DNA of 64,000 nt from Leptothrix cholodnii SP-6. GTDB taxonomy: Bacteria > Pseudomonadota > Gammaproteobacteria > Burkholderiales > Burkholderiaceae_C. The notes beneath the pieces were generated by a model that did not search any database, had not been told where the DNA came from, and was given only the letters and a program-made list of their open reading frames with translations. How positions within the stretch are numbered: the first letter of the stretch is position 1; every line of letters begins with the position of its first letter. The stretch lies in the NCBI RefSeq assembly GCF_000019785.1, contig NC_010524.1, positions 2,480,001 to 2,544,000 on the forward strand. The letters are read 5' to 3'. Shown here piece after piece: positions 56,486 to 64,000 of the stretch. Both the position numbers and the translations under genes were made by a program.

Positions 56486-58063
56486 TCACGACGCCGCAAG
56501 CGTCTCCACCTCGAAGCCGACGATGTTGCGATCGGCCTTGCTGAACTCCACCCCGACCAGGTGGATCGGCTCGCCCCGGCTGCGGTACTTGTCGGCGTAG
56601 CCGCGGTCCTGGAGCTGCTGCAGCGCACGCCCCTGCGGCACCAGTTCGACCACCTTGAACTCGAACAGCCACACCGCGCCGAAACACAGCACCGCCATGT
56701 CGATGCGGCCCTTGCTGGTCGTGTCCTCGACCACGATGTCCAGGCCGAGTGCTGCGAAGTGGCTGTAGAAGATGCTGGCGTAATAGCCCTCGAAGGCCGA
56801 CAGCTCGTTGCGGCGATACCAGTCGTGCGGGATCGAGGCAAAGAAGGCATGGAACAGCCCGCGCAGCGCCGCCACGTCGCCGGCTTGCAGCAGGCGATAG
56901 AGCCGGCTGATCTGCGGCTCGGGCACTTCGGGTGAGCCGCTCAGGCTCTTGAGCAGCACGTCGTTGAGGCTCGCCTGCACTTCCTTGTTCGGATACTTGA
57001 GCGTCAGCTCGCGCCGCCCCGGGATCTGCCAGACGCTGTCGATGGTCAGGTAGCCGGCCTGGAACAGCAGCGCCTCGGGCAGCAGCGTATCCACGTCGAA
57101 GGTCGACAGCAGCGAGTCGGTGGCGACGATGCGGCCCAGGTCCGGCGTGTACGGGCGGCGCTCGCTCAGCAGCTTGACCAGGAAGGTCGGCGTGCCGGTC
57201 TCGAACCAGTAGGGCCGGAACTCGCGGTTCTCGAACAGCCGCAACAAATCGAACGGGTTGTAGACCGACTCGCCCAGCCAGTTGTAGCCGTTGTACCGGC
57301 GCCGGATTTCCTCTCGATCCAGACCTGGCAACTCGGGTGCGAACACCGTGTCCACATCCGCGTCGGTGTAGCCGCAGAGTGCGCTCCATCGTTCATCGAG
57401 CGTGATGTTCTGCAGGTGGTTCAGCCCGGAAAACATGCCTGCCATGCTGAATCTGGACACACCGGTCAGAAAGACAAATTTCAGGTGCGCATCGGCATCC
57501 TTGAGCACCGAATAGAAATTCATGAGCCCGTCGCGCATCTGCCGCGCAATCTCCGGGTCGGTGATGTTGTCCAGGATCGGCTTGTCGTATTCGTCGATCA
57601 GCACCACGGCGGACTGGCCGTGCTGCTCATGCGCCAGTCGGATCAGCTCGGCGAAGCGGCTCGCGATGCTCTCGTACGTGCCCTGCACACCCAGCTCGCG
57701 CTGGGCATCCCCCAGGATCTCGAAGATGCGCCGCTCCAGTTCGGCCCGGCTCTGCAGCACACCATCGGCAAAACTGATGCGGATCACCGGATGGCGCCTG
57801 GACCAGTCCCAGCGTGTCTCGGCCGCCAGACCCTCGAACAACGCCCGATTGCCCTCGAACAATTCCTTGAAGGTATCCACCAGCAGGCTCTTGCCGAAGC
57901 GGCGCGGCCGGCTCAGGAAAAACGCCTTGCCGGACGACTCGATCAGATCGATCGCCAGCCCGCTCTTGTCCACGTAGTAGTGGCCGCCCTCGCGGATCTC
58001 GCGCAGGTTCTGGATGCCGATCGGCAGCTTGCGGCGCGGTGTCGGTGACAGTGACGAACTCAT
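56486..58063 (-). CDS. AAA-ATPase-like/PD-(D/E)XK protein, copy 5
   Basis: The 525-residue protein is the first gene of the leftward array. From about 57210 to 57790 its DNA is almost the same as copy 1 (49550-50130), including the linker QRELGVQGTYESIASRFAEL, although copy 1 lies 7.5 kb away beyond other genes. Its nuclease domain and SLSG-containing middle are of the copy 4 type, its N-terminus of the copy 2/4 type. This pattern is best explained by gene conversion between copies. Confidence 0.9.
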   Translation of the reverse strand: MSSSLSPTPRRKLPIGIQNLREIREGGHYYVDKSGLAIDLIESSGKAFFLSRPRRFGKSLLVDTFKELFEGNRALFEGLAAETRWDWSRRHPVIRISFADGVLQSRAELERRIFEILGDAQRELGVQGTYESIASRFAELIRLAHEQHGQSAVVLIDEYDKPILDNITDPEIARQMRDGLMNFYSVLKDADAHLKFVFLTGVSRFSMAGMFSGLNHLQNITLDERWSALCGYTDADVDTVFAPELPGLDREEIRRRYNGYNWLGESVYNPFDLLRLFENREFRPYWFETGTPTFLVKLLSERRPYTPDLGRIVATDSLLSTFDVDTLLPEALLFQAGYLTIDSVWQIPGRRELTLKYPNKEVQASLNDVLLKSLSGSPEVPEPQISRLYRLLQAGDVAALRGLFHAFFASIPHDWYRRNELSAFEGYYASIFYSHFAALGLDIVVEDTTSKGRIDMAVLCFGAVWLFEFKVVELVPQGRALQQLQDRGYADKYRSRGEPIHLVGVEFSKADRNIVGFEVETLAAS

Positions 58064-58087
58064 CGGACCAGTGTAGGACCGAGTCAT

Positions 58088-58140
58088 GGCTTTACGACGC
58101 CGCCAGCGTCTCGACCTCGAACCCGACGATGTCGCGATCG
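58088..58140 (-). pseudogene. 3' tail of a sixth AAA-ATPase/nuclease copy
   Basis: Read leftwards, this stretch encodes the last residues shared by all copies (DIVGFEVETLAAS) followed by the usual stop and spacer. Upstream of it the similarity ends and the DNA changes to the PEP-CTERM leader. The rest of the copy has been lost. Confidence 0.8.
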
Positions 58141-58295
58141 GCGTGAGCAGCCGAAGCGGGCCCTGGAACCAGCAAAACCCCGTGCACGCGGGATGGTGCC
58201 CCCATGACCCTGCATCCACCATCGCCCATGGCCAGATGCACCGGGCGGGGCACCTGGCCACGCTGTTTTCAACACCACCCGCCAGGGAAACAACC

Positions 58296-58778
58296 ATGCA
58301 TCTGATGAAAAAACTGGCCCTCGCGGCCGTGCTGGCCACCGGCGCTGCCAGCAGCGCCATGGCTGCGGACACCAACGTGGCCATCGACCTCGGCGGCTCG
58401 TTCACGGCGCTGCTCGAACAGATCACGATCGGCAGCCTGTCGAACGTGACCGGCCACCTGAACTTTGCCAGCGGCAACTACATCCTCGGCCCGTTCAGCT
58501 TGATGCTTGCCGACCCCGGCAGCAACGTGACGGTGGACTTCGGCTCCGCTGGCAGCGTGTTGGCCACCCCGACCGGCTACTCGTTCGCGTTCAACAACGT
58601 GGCCGCCGGCACCTACCTGCTGAGCGCCACCGGCAACAACGCCTTCGGCGCCACCGCAGTGAATGCCACCTACACGGTCACGGCCGCGCCGGTGCCGGAA
58701 CCCGAAACCTACGCCATGCTGATGGCTGGCCTGGGCGTGGTGGGCTTCATGGCTCGTCGCAAGAAGAAGGTTGCCTGA
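58296..58778 (+). CDS. PEP-CTERM sorting-domain protein
   Basis: From the ATG at 58296 (AGGGAAA upstream) the protein has 160 residues: signal peptide to AMAA, a small beta-rich body (IDLGGSFTALLEQITIGSLSN; SGNYILGPFSLML), and [10 protein letters not shown] followed by ARRKKK. It resembles the short PEP-CTERM proteins at 45325 and 45938 in size and layout. It is transcribed away from the nuclease array; a GCCCCGT/ACGGGGC hairpin at 58793-58810 follows the stop. Confidence 0.89.
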   Translation: MHLMKKLALAAVLATGAASSAMAADTNVAIDLGGSFTALLEQITIGSLSNVTGHLNFASGNYILGPFSLMLADPGSNVTVDFGSAGSVLATPTGYSFAFNNVAAGTYLLSATGNNAFGATAVNATYTVTAAPVPEPETYAMLMAGLGVVGFMARRKKKVA

Positions 58779-59046
58779 TATAGGCGACCTGCGCCCCGTG
58801 GACACGGGGCTTGTGCGGCACGCCCTGCAGAACAAAAACCCTGTCAGGCAGGTCACGTGGCTTGTCAAGCCCTCCACCCCGCCATCAAGGGGGTCCGAGA
58901 CACTTAAAGCCTGAAACCCCCTATACAAGGGAGCCAGTTTCATTGAGGAATACCCCGGCGGCTTCGAGAATAAAACTAGGTCAACGGTGTGGTTTTCCAT
59001 CTCTGAAAACGCAACCGTGGCCTCCTCAACCTCTTCGGGAGTCTCC

Positions 59047-59940
59047 ATGAAACTACGCCTTGCCGCCCTGGCCGCCATGATGGTCATCGGCGCAGCGCCC
59101 GCTCACGCGGTGTCGTCTTCGTCGGCATCCTTCACCGACATCACGTTCCAGCTGGTTGACCTCAATCCTCTGGACGCGCTCACGCCGTACCTCACGTTCA
59201 TCAATGGCAGCTCGGCTGCCAGCACGGTGAGCACCAACGTCAGCCTCAACGATCCTGACACCGGCTCCGATGGCGGCAGCAACACCAAGACGGGTGTGCG
59301 ATCGACCACTTCCAAGTCGTCGTCGCAAGACTTCGGCGCAACCACTGCCAATGCCTCCGTCGTTGGCAACAATGCCACCACGCTCAACGGCGCCGGCACC
59401 TACACCAGCGCCCTTTCGTCGGTGTCTGCGAGCGGTTCTGCCTACAGCCCGACCGCGGGCGGCTACGCCAGCTACAGCGCAACCGCTCAAGTTCCCAACT
59501 ACTGGTACTCGTCCAACTTCCTGCTGAGCGCAAACACGATCCTGATCGTGACGGCCAATGGGGCTGCTTCCGCGCAAAATTCGGTCGGTTACGATGGCTT
59601 GACTGGCAGTTCTGAAAACTCGTATGCGCAACTCAGTTTCAACCTGAGCGGTTCCGGGCCGTCGGGTTCGGGTAGCCAGGGCGCCAGCGATTCGATCTCT
59701 CTCTACAACTACTACTGGTACGGCACCGGTGCACAAAGCGACGCCCGCGTCATGGGCGGTGCTTTCACGAACCTCAGCAACGTCGACCTCTATGGCACGC
59801 TGTCGCTGCAGGCCACCGTCTCCGGTGACTCGAGCGTGGTTTCCCTGCCCGCCCCGGTTCCTGAGCCCGAAAGCTACGCCATGATGCTGGCCGGCCTCGG
59901 TGCCATCGGCGCCATGGCTCGCCGCCGCAAGCAGAAGTAA
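59047..59940 (+). CDS. PEP-CTERM protein with Ser/Asn-rich body
   Basis: The 297-residue protein has a signal peptide (to APAHA), a low-complexity body rich in Ser, Gly, Asn, Tyr and Thr (for example SSSQDFGATTANASVVG and YNYYWYGTGAQSD), and the exosortase signal PEPESYAMML with ARRRK. The body is beta-strand-rich with no recognised domain; the composition suits a glycosylated or matrix protein. It is the largest PEP-CTERM protein in the window. Confidence 0.88.
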   Translation: MKLRLAALAAMMVIGAAPAHAVSSSSASFTDITFQLVDLNPLDALTPYLTFINGSSAASTVSTNVSLNDPDTGSDGGSNTKTGVRSTTSKSSSQDFGATTANASVVGNNATTLNGAGTYTSALSSVSASGSAYSPTAGGYASYSATAQVPNYWYSSNFLLSANTILIVTANGAASAQNSVGYDGLTGSSENSYAQLSFNLSGSGPSGSGSQGASDSISLYNYYWYGTGAQSDARVMGGAFTNLSNVDLYGTLSLQATVSGDSSVVSLPAPVPEPESYAMMLAGLGAIGAMARRRKQK

Positions 59941-59987
59941 ACGTATTCCTGCCGCGCAGACTGCGCGGCTCGGAAAACGGAAAATGG

Positions 59988-60017
59988 AAAACGGCAGATC
60001 AGATGATCTGCCGTTTT
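59988..60017. terminator. Bidirectional terminator
   Basis: A perfect 14-bp stem, AAAACGGCAGATCA with TGATCTGCCGTTTT and a 2-base gap (a larger loop in practice), has T residues on both strands. It serves the PEP-CTERM gene and the convergent beta-helix gene. Confidence 0.8.
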
Positions 60018-60057
60018 GCTTTGGGGGCCATGGGGCCCCCATCTGTTTTGAACCGCG

Positions 60058-62754
60058 TCAGTTGCTCCAGGCCGAACCGGCGCGCAACAAGAGCTTGGCC
60101 GTTCGCGCTGGCACCACGACAGGCAACGCCACAGCGTTATCCATTGTGTCCGTCACCGCACAACCGGCCGGCCAACCCAGCGCACTGCAATCAAAGCTGC
60201 GATCCACCGTGCCAGCGGCGGCCACCGCGACAAACTCACTGGCCGGCGCCAGCTTGTAGGACAAGATCTCACGCAGCGAGACATTGTCGAAAGCGACCGA
60301 CATCTTGGCAGGCGACGCACGGAGCATGGTCACAGCTTGTGCCGATGTTGACGCCACGAAGTTCCCGGTGAACCTGCCAACCTCACCCTTTTGACCCACC
60401 ATCGAACTCGACGACACCATACCGGGCATCTTGACGTAAGAAACGAATGGCTGGGTCGCACTACCGACGAACGGCGGTGCAATATTGCCATTGGCAAGGT
60501 ACATCGCGTCGAACGATACCTGATACATCTTACCCGCGGTCAACGTAGCAGCCGAACTGCTGACATAGTCAGCCATGTTCGTATTGGTGAACAACAGGCA
60601 GGTTCCCGTGCAGCCAGGCGTGGAAGCACTCGCTGCAAAAACACGCCCTGTACCGGGCGGCACAAACCATGCATTCCAACTGTTCAGGGCATTCGCAAAA
60701 CCCCCATTGGTGATCAACTCCGCGCCCATAACAGGCCGATGTGTCACGTAGCGCGGCTTTGCCGGCACAATCGTTTCTCCTGCATTCAAGTTGCGCCAAG
60801 CGGCAGGATCAAGATAAGCATCTGACTTGGCCGTCGTCACGCGTGCAAAACGCGCGCCGTCAGCGTTCAACATCAAGACACGATTCAGCGCGAATGAATT
60901 CGAGCCATTCGTCAAAGTGGCGGTACCTGAATACAGGTTGCGAAAGATAAAAGCTTGCGGCGAGTTGACCATAGGCAATGCCGGGTAACTTCCTGTGGCA
61001 TTGGACAAACGCACGATCTCGTTGCCAATGACTGCATTGCCCGTCATGTAGTCGGCATCGGTCTGGTCCATATTGGACCAAATCGCCGACGCCGTATTCA
61101 ACCAAAGCTTGTTGCTTTCGATGACATGATTAGAACCATTGTGGACATAGACGCCATACTGGCCACCCGAAACCGTGTTATCACGCACGGTAGTTCCGAG
61201 TGAAAAATCATCCAGATAAATGCCAGCAACAAGCGACCCACCGGAAATCGCACTGCTACGCCGCGCTACGGTGTCTTGAATCAGATTACCTGTGACTAGC
61301 GCACTTTGGTTGCTGGTGACACGACTGGCTTTCGGGCCGTTCCAGGTATAAATTCCTGCGCAATCAGTCAAACGTGCGCAGTGTCCCGCAATCCGGTTGC
61401 CCGCGACACGAGACCCGCCCGTACCGGAAAACCGAATCCCCAAGTACGCCGAATTCTGGATGAAATTATTTTCCACCGATGATTCCGGCCCCACCAGGAT
61501 GGCACCGAGCGAGTTGCCCGCCATAGCCTGAGTACCCGTTTCGAGCACTGTATTGCCGATCACATCAACCCGCATTGCACTGGTGGCATTGATTCCGTTT
61601 GCTCCATTGTCCGAAATCAGGCTATTGCGCAGATCAAGCCCGCGTGCAGTGCCGACGGGTGCCGCACGAAGCGCCACTTGCACACCATTGCGCCCATGGC
61701 CTCGCACCTCAACGCCACTCACGCTGGACTCAGGCGTATCGCTTAGCGCCAGTCCATCCAAGCGAGCCATCTCGATTGCAATGCCGCTGATCCTCAAACC
61801 CTTGCGGCCGGACAGCGCCACAGCCACATCTCGTACCGAACCTTCCACTTGGGTGGTATTCAGGCTAGCCTGAGACGTGGCATCAGCCGGATAGACATAC
61901 ACCGTGTTGGTGGCCGTGTCGTGAAAAAACTCACCTGGTGCATCAACCATCCATTTTTTGTCGGCCAACACGTATTCGGTGGTCGAACCTGTGGCGTATA
62001 CCGTGGCCGTTCCCAGACCGACAACATTGGTGCTACTGCTGAAACTGCTGATGTTGCTCGAATCGACCGACCACGCAACGCTGCGCAACAAAGCAATGGC
62101 CCCCACGATATCCTTGCCAGCCAAGAGTGCAGCGTCAGCAGCCTTGATCTTGAACTGGGTATTGGAAGCTGCAGTACTCGCATCGGCCACCGCAAAGCCG
62201 CCAGCAGCAGAATGGTTAGGCCATTGCGCCAAACGCTGCGCGGCGCCATTGATGAACAAGCGCCCGATCTTGGGCGTGCCTGCAGGCACCTTGCGCGACC
62301 ATATGTTGCCTGATTTCGCCCACCCGCCAGAAAAGTTGTCCGAGCCCAGAATGCGCGGTTTGCTCGTCACGCATTCGGCCCCATACGATCCGAAACTGAT
62401 ACTGTCAGCGAACTGCGTGGCACCGAGGCTCAGCGATTCGCGCCACACAGCACCGCACCGCAGAAACACTGCTTGCCCTGTGCTCAAGCCGGCCTTGGAG
62501 ATACGCGCAAGCGTCTTCCAAGGTGCTGCCTGACTACCCGAGTTGGTGTCGCTACCTGCCGATGCGTCTACATAGTAATCACCGGCCGCCGCGGCCTGAA
62601 TGCGCGACGTCCCATCAATCGCCTGGCTGCCAGCAACTGGCGAAGCGACATCTTCATCGCTACCGCCGCCGCAACCGCTCAACCCGCCAGCCAACGCGGC
62701 GAGCATCAGTGAACAGCCCACGGCCGGACTGCTCAACATGAAAAAACGTGCCAT
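60058..62754 (-). CDS. Right-handed beta-helix lipoprotein (pectate-lyase/epimerase-like fold)
   Basis: The 898-residue protein has a lipoprotein signal with lipobox LSGC (Cys28), then YYVDASAGSDTNSGSQAAPW, the classic opening of parallel beta-helix polysaccharide-active proteins. Residues about 300-600 have repeated short strands with NxVxxNxI patterns (GNTVLETG, NNFIQNSA, GNLIQDTV). The last 230 residues include a carbohydrate-binding-like domain (NGGFANALNSWNAWF). It is probably surface exposed and may bind or cut an acidic exopolysaccharide. GC is lower than in the rest of the window, which fits its place at the edge of a polysaccharide locus. Confidence 0.87.
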   Translation of the reverse strand: MARFFMLSSPAVGCSLMLAALAGGLSGCGGGSDEDVASPVAGSQAIDGTSRIQAAAAGDYYVDASAGSDTNSGSQAAPWKTLARISKAGLSTGQAVFLRCGAVWRESLSLGATQFADSISFGSYGAECVTSKPRILGSDNFSGGWAKSGNIWSRKVPAGTPKIGRLFINGAAQRLAQWPNHSAAGGFAVADASTAASNTQFKIKAADAALLAGKDIVGAIALLRSVAWSVDSSNISSFSSSTNVVGLGTATVYATGSTTEYVLADKKWMVDAPGEFFHDTATNTVYVYPADATSQASLNTTQVEGSVRDVAVALSGRKGLRISGIAIEMARLDGLALSDTPESSVSGVEVRGHGRNGVQVALRAAPVGTARGLDLRNSLISDNGANGINATSAMRVDVIGNTVLETGTQAMAGNSLGAILVGPESSVENNFIQNSAYLGIRFSGTGGSRVAGNRIAGHCARLTDCAGIYTWNGPKASRVTSNQSALVTGNLIQDTVARRSSAISGGSLVAGIYLDDFSLGTTVRDNTVSGGQYGVYVHNGSNHVIESNKLWLNTASAIWSNMDQTDADYMTGNAVIGNEIVRLSNATGSYPALPMVNSPQAFIFRNLYSGTATLTNGSNSFALNRVLMLNADGARFARVTTAKSDAYLDPAAWRNLNAGETIVPAKPRYVTHRPVMGAELITNGGFANALNSWNAWFVPPGTGRVFAASASTPGCTGTCLLFTNTNMADYVSSSAATLTAGKMYQVSFDAMYLANGNIAPPFVGSATQPFVSYVKMPGMVSSSSMVGQKGEVGRFTGNFVASTSAQAVTMLRASPAKMSVAFDNVSLREILSYKLAPASEFVAVAAAGTVDRSFDCSALGWPAGCAVTDTMDNAVALPVVVPARTAKLLLRAGSAWSN

Positions 62755-63594
62755 CGAAACCCCGTGTTTTTTTGCGCGAGACAGAGATCAAGTCCTGCTC
62801 GCAAGGCCAAGCGCCGTAGCGTCGCAACGCCACCCATCAGATGTACATAAAAACAGACAAGTCTGTCAGCTTTTGAGGAGTTGACTGCCGCCTGGAACCC
62901 GCCGGAACAGGGGGCGAACACCCCATGTACGCGCCTTTGTGCAACTGCCACACAACACCTGTGAACTGTCGTGGTCAATGACCTGAGTGATGCAAGGTGA
63001 GCCGTTTCCGTCGACCTGATTTGTCATGATCCTCCGCGTCCTGCCAAATCTGCAACTCGCGTGTTGGAGACTTGGTCGCGGCATGACCAATGAGATCGTT
63101 CAGAAGTTGCCGCAGTCTCGGTCGGTTCCAACAGCACCGGCACTGGAACCGTGCTCGTGTGCCCTGACCGACTAGGCAGTGCTCGGCCGCACCACAGAGC
63201 GGACAGCGAAACCATCTAACCAACAGTGCGAGATCAGGGTCTGCTCGCATCACTCCCGTAGCGGAACAGGAAGTCGGTCAGCGACACCCCTTCTGGAACT
63301 GGTTCATGGCCATCGTCGCGCCTCCTGCTTAGGTAACGGTGTCGGGTGTCTCGGGCGACGAGCCTTGCTGAGGTTAGTGACGAATCAGGTCTTCACTTAT
63401 GGATACCTTGTCATTCAAGTCTTCTGCTCGCGCCCTGATTTTATCAATCGCAGCTTCGCTCACGCCTACTCAAAGCACCCTCGACGGGAGCTATATTTCC
63501 CAAGCACAATATACGAGACACCCCTCAACTATTCAACATCGCAATTGTGCAAATTAAAATAAAGCACATAAGCAGCAAAACTAATTTCAATTAT
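62755..63594. other. AT-richer intergenic region with a transposase relic
   Basis: These 840 bases hold no intact gene. The part 62990-63313 is the IS1595-like relic listed separately; 63330-63594 is AT-rich and without coding signal. Confidence 0.55.
62990..63313 (-). pseudogene. Relic of an IS1595-family transposase N-terminus
   Basis: Read leftwards, MAMNQFQ is followed, after a frameshift, by VSLTDFLFRYGSDAS, and after another by VRWFRCPLCGAAEH and ARFQCRCCWNR. This is the start and zinc-ribbon of IS1595-type transposases. The catalytic part is missing and frames are broken, so it is inactive. Confidence 0.6.
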
Positions 63595-64000
63595 TTAGCG
63601 CAAAATTCTGTAAATAACAGCCTTCAACAACATTACTAAAGCAAACGGCAAATCATCAATCAAATATCTACGAATCAGTCGTCGAGGTTCAAGCACCATT
63701 CGATGCAACCATTCAAGACCAATAACCTGCATCCACTTGGGTGCGCGCGCCATCTCCCCAGCCACAAAACTAAAAGTTACACCCACCCCAATCCACCAAA
63801 TATCCGAACGAATACCCCGAAGCCTAGAAATCAGATGCTCTTGCTTTGGCGAACCCAGACCAACAAATACTATCCGAGCAGAGCTGTGTCGAACGAATTC
63901 ATCTAACTCAGTCAGTTGACGCTCATCTTTCTCGAACCCAAATTCTGGACACACACTACCAGCAACTTCAAGCAGAGGGTATCGATCCCTCAATATAATC
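63595..64000 (-). CDS. WecG/TagA/CpsF-family glycosyltransferase, C-terminal part
   Basis: The frame is open to the right edge; only about 135 C-terminal residues are in the window. The motifs VGLGSPKQEHLI and IGVGVTFSFVAGEMARAPKWM, then GLEWLHRMVLEPRRLIRRY, are those of TagA/WecG transferases, which add N-acetylmannosamine(uronate) or related sugars to a lipid-linked intermediate. GC is far below the window average, as is common in exopolysaccharide clusters. This suggests that an exopolysaccharide/exosortase cluster continues to the right. Confidence 0.9.
   Translation of the reverse strand, partial: IILRDRYPLLEVAGSVCPEFGFEKDERQLTELDEFVRHSSARIVFVGLGSPKQEHLISRLRGIRSDIWWIGVGVTFSFVAGEMARAPKWMQVIGLEWLHRMVLEPRRLIRRYLIDDLPFALVMLLKAVIYRILR

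Larger units (their letters stand above)
51650..58140 (-). repeat. Head-to-tail array of four paralogous genes plus a sixth tail
   Basis: Copies 2-5 of the AAA-ATPase/nuclease gene lie head to tail with identical intergenic spacers of 22-28 bases (containing GTAGGACCGAGTCATGGCTT), and a seventeen-codon tail of a further copy remains at the upstream end. Blocks of near-identical DNA alternate with divergent blocks between copies, so the array has been reshuffled by homologous recombination. Confidence 0.9.

Noticed and set aside
58780..59046. Sigma-54 promoter for the PEP-CTERM genes
   Set aside because: GGCAC-N4-TGC at about 58817 has the wrong spacing between the GG and GC elements. None of the PEP-CTERM leaders I checked (those from 44416 to 59047) showed a consistent -24/-12 pair.
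62866..63090. A 74-codon frame (MVMPRPSLQH...) in the AT-richer spacer
   Set aside because: It overlaps the transposase relic, has no recognisable domain and no ribosome-binding site.

Overview
The window is high-GC bacterial DNA and looks like a betaproteobacterium of the order Burkholderiales. The Leptothrix/Rubrivivax/Sphaerotilus group is my best guess. The grounds are an H-NS of the short betaproteobacterial type, TctA/TctB transport genes, many PEP-CTERM proteins next to exopolysaccharide genes, and a type I-secreted animal-type heme peroxidase. The genus is inference; no rRNA or tRNA gene was seen in the window.

Layout. 0-3.4 kb: end of an iron ABC transporter binding protein, an H-NS protein, an NlpC/P60 hydrolase, moaA and ispF. 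3.4-7.7 kb (minus strand): an epimerase with an altered active site lies between ispF and ispD, followed by a two-protein histidine-kinase/receiver module. 8.5-18.7 kb: a 1650-residue heme peroxidase with RTX repeats and a complete type I secretion set (TolC-like, ABC ATPase, HlyD-like). 18.7-23.8 kb: DUF3422, an MFS exporter and tctA/tctB. 23.9-28.6 kb: a scrambled island holding gene relics, an IS3 element, a CdiA C-terminal fragment cut off by that element, a low-GC toxin tail with its immunity gene, and a second, broken pre-toxin copy. 28.7-32.8 kb: gspE-like ATPase, spermidine-synthase-like, DNA glycosylase and tatD in an overlapping chain. 32.9-37.4 kb: trypsin-like protease plus a MoxR/DUF58/VWA operon. 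37.5-48.2 kb: PEP-CTERM genes mixed with exopolysaccharide genes (sugar-phosphate transferase, UDP-glucose dehydrogenase), an MFS protein, a CZB protein and a dienelactone hydrolase.

48.8-58.1 kb is the most unusual part. It has five full-length paralogues of an AAA-ATPase-like/PD-(D/E)XK protein, four of them in a head-to-tail array, plus the tail of a sixth. The copies are mosaics: blocks for the N-terminus, a variable linker, the ATPase core, a middle region and the nuclease domain are shared in different combinations. A MntA/HepT toxin-antitoxin pair and a DUF4160/DUF2442 pair sit between copy 1 and the array. 58.3-64 kb: two more PEP-CTERM genes, a beta-helix lipoprotein, an IS1595-type relic, and the end of a WecG/TagA glycosyltransferase in AT-rich DNA.

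How the parts fit (inference). The surface theme is strong: eight PEP-CTERM proteins, undecaprenyl-phosphate sugar transfer, UDP-glucuronate supply, a TagA-type transferase and a secreted peroxidase suggest a cell that builds an exopolysaccharide or sheath matrix and decorates it. The exosortase itself is not in the window. The two islands (24-28.6 and 48.8-58 kb) carry conflict or selfish genes that recombine actively.
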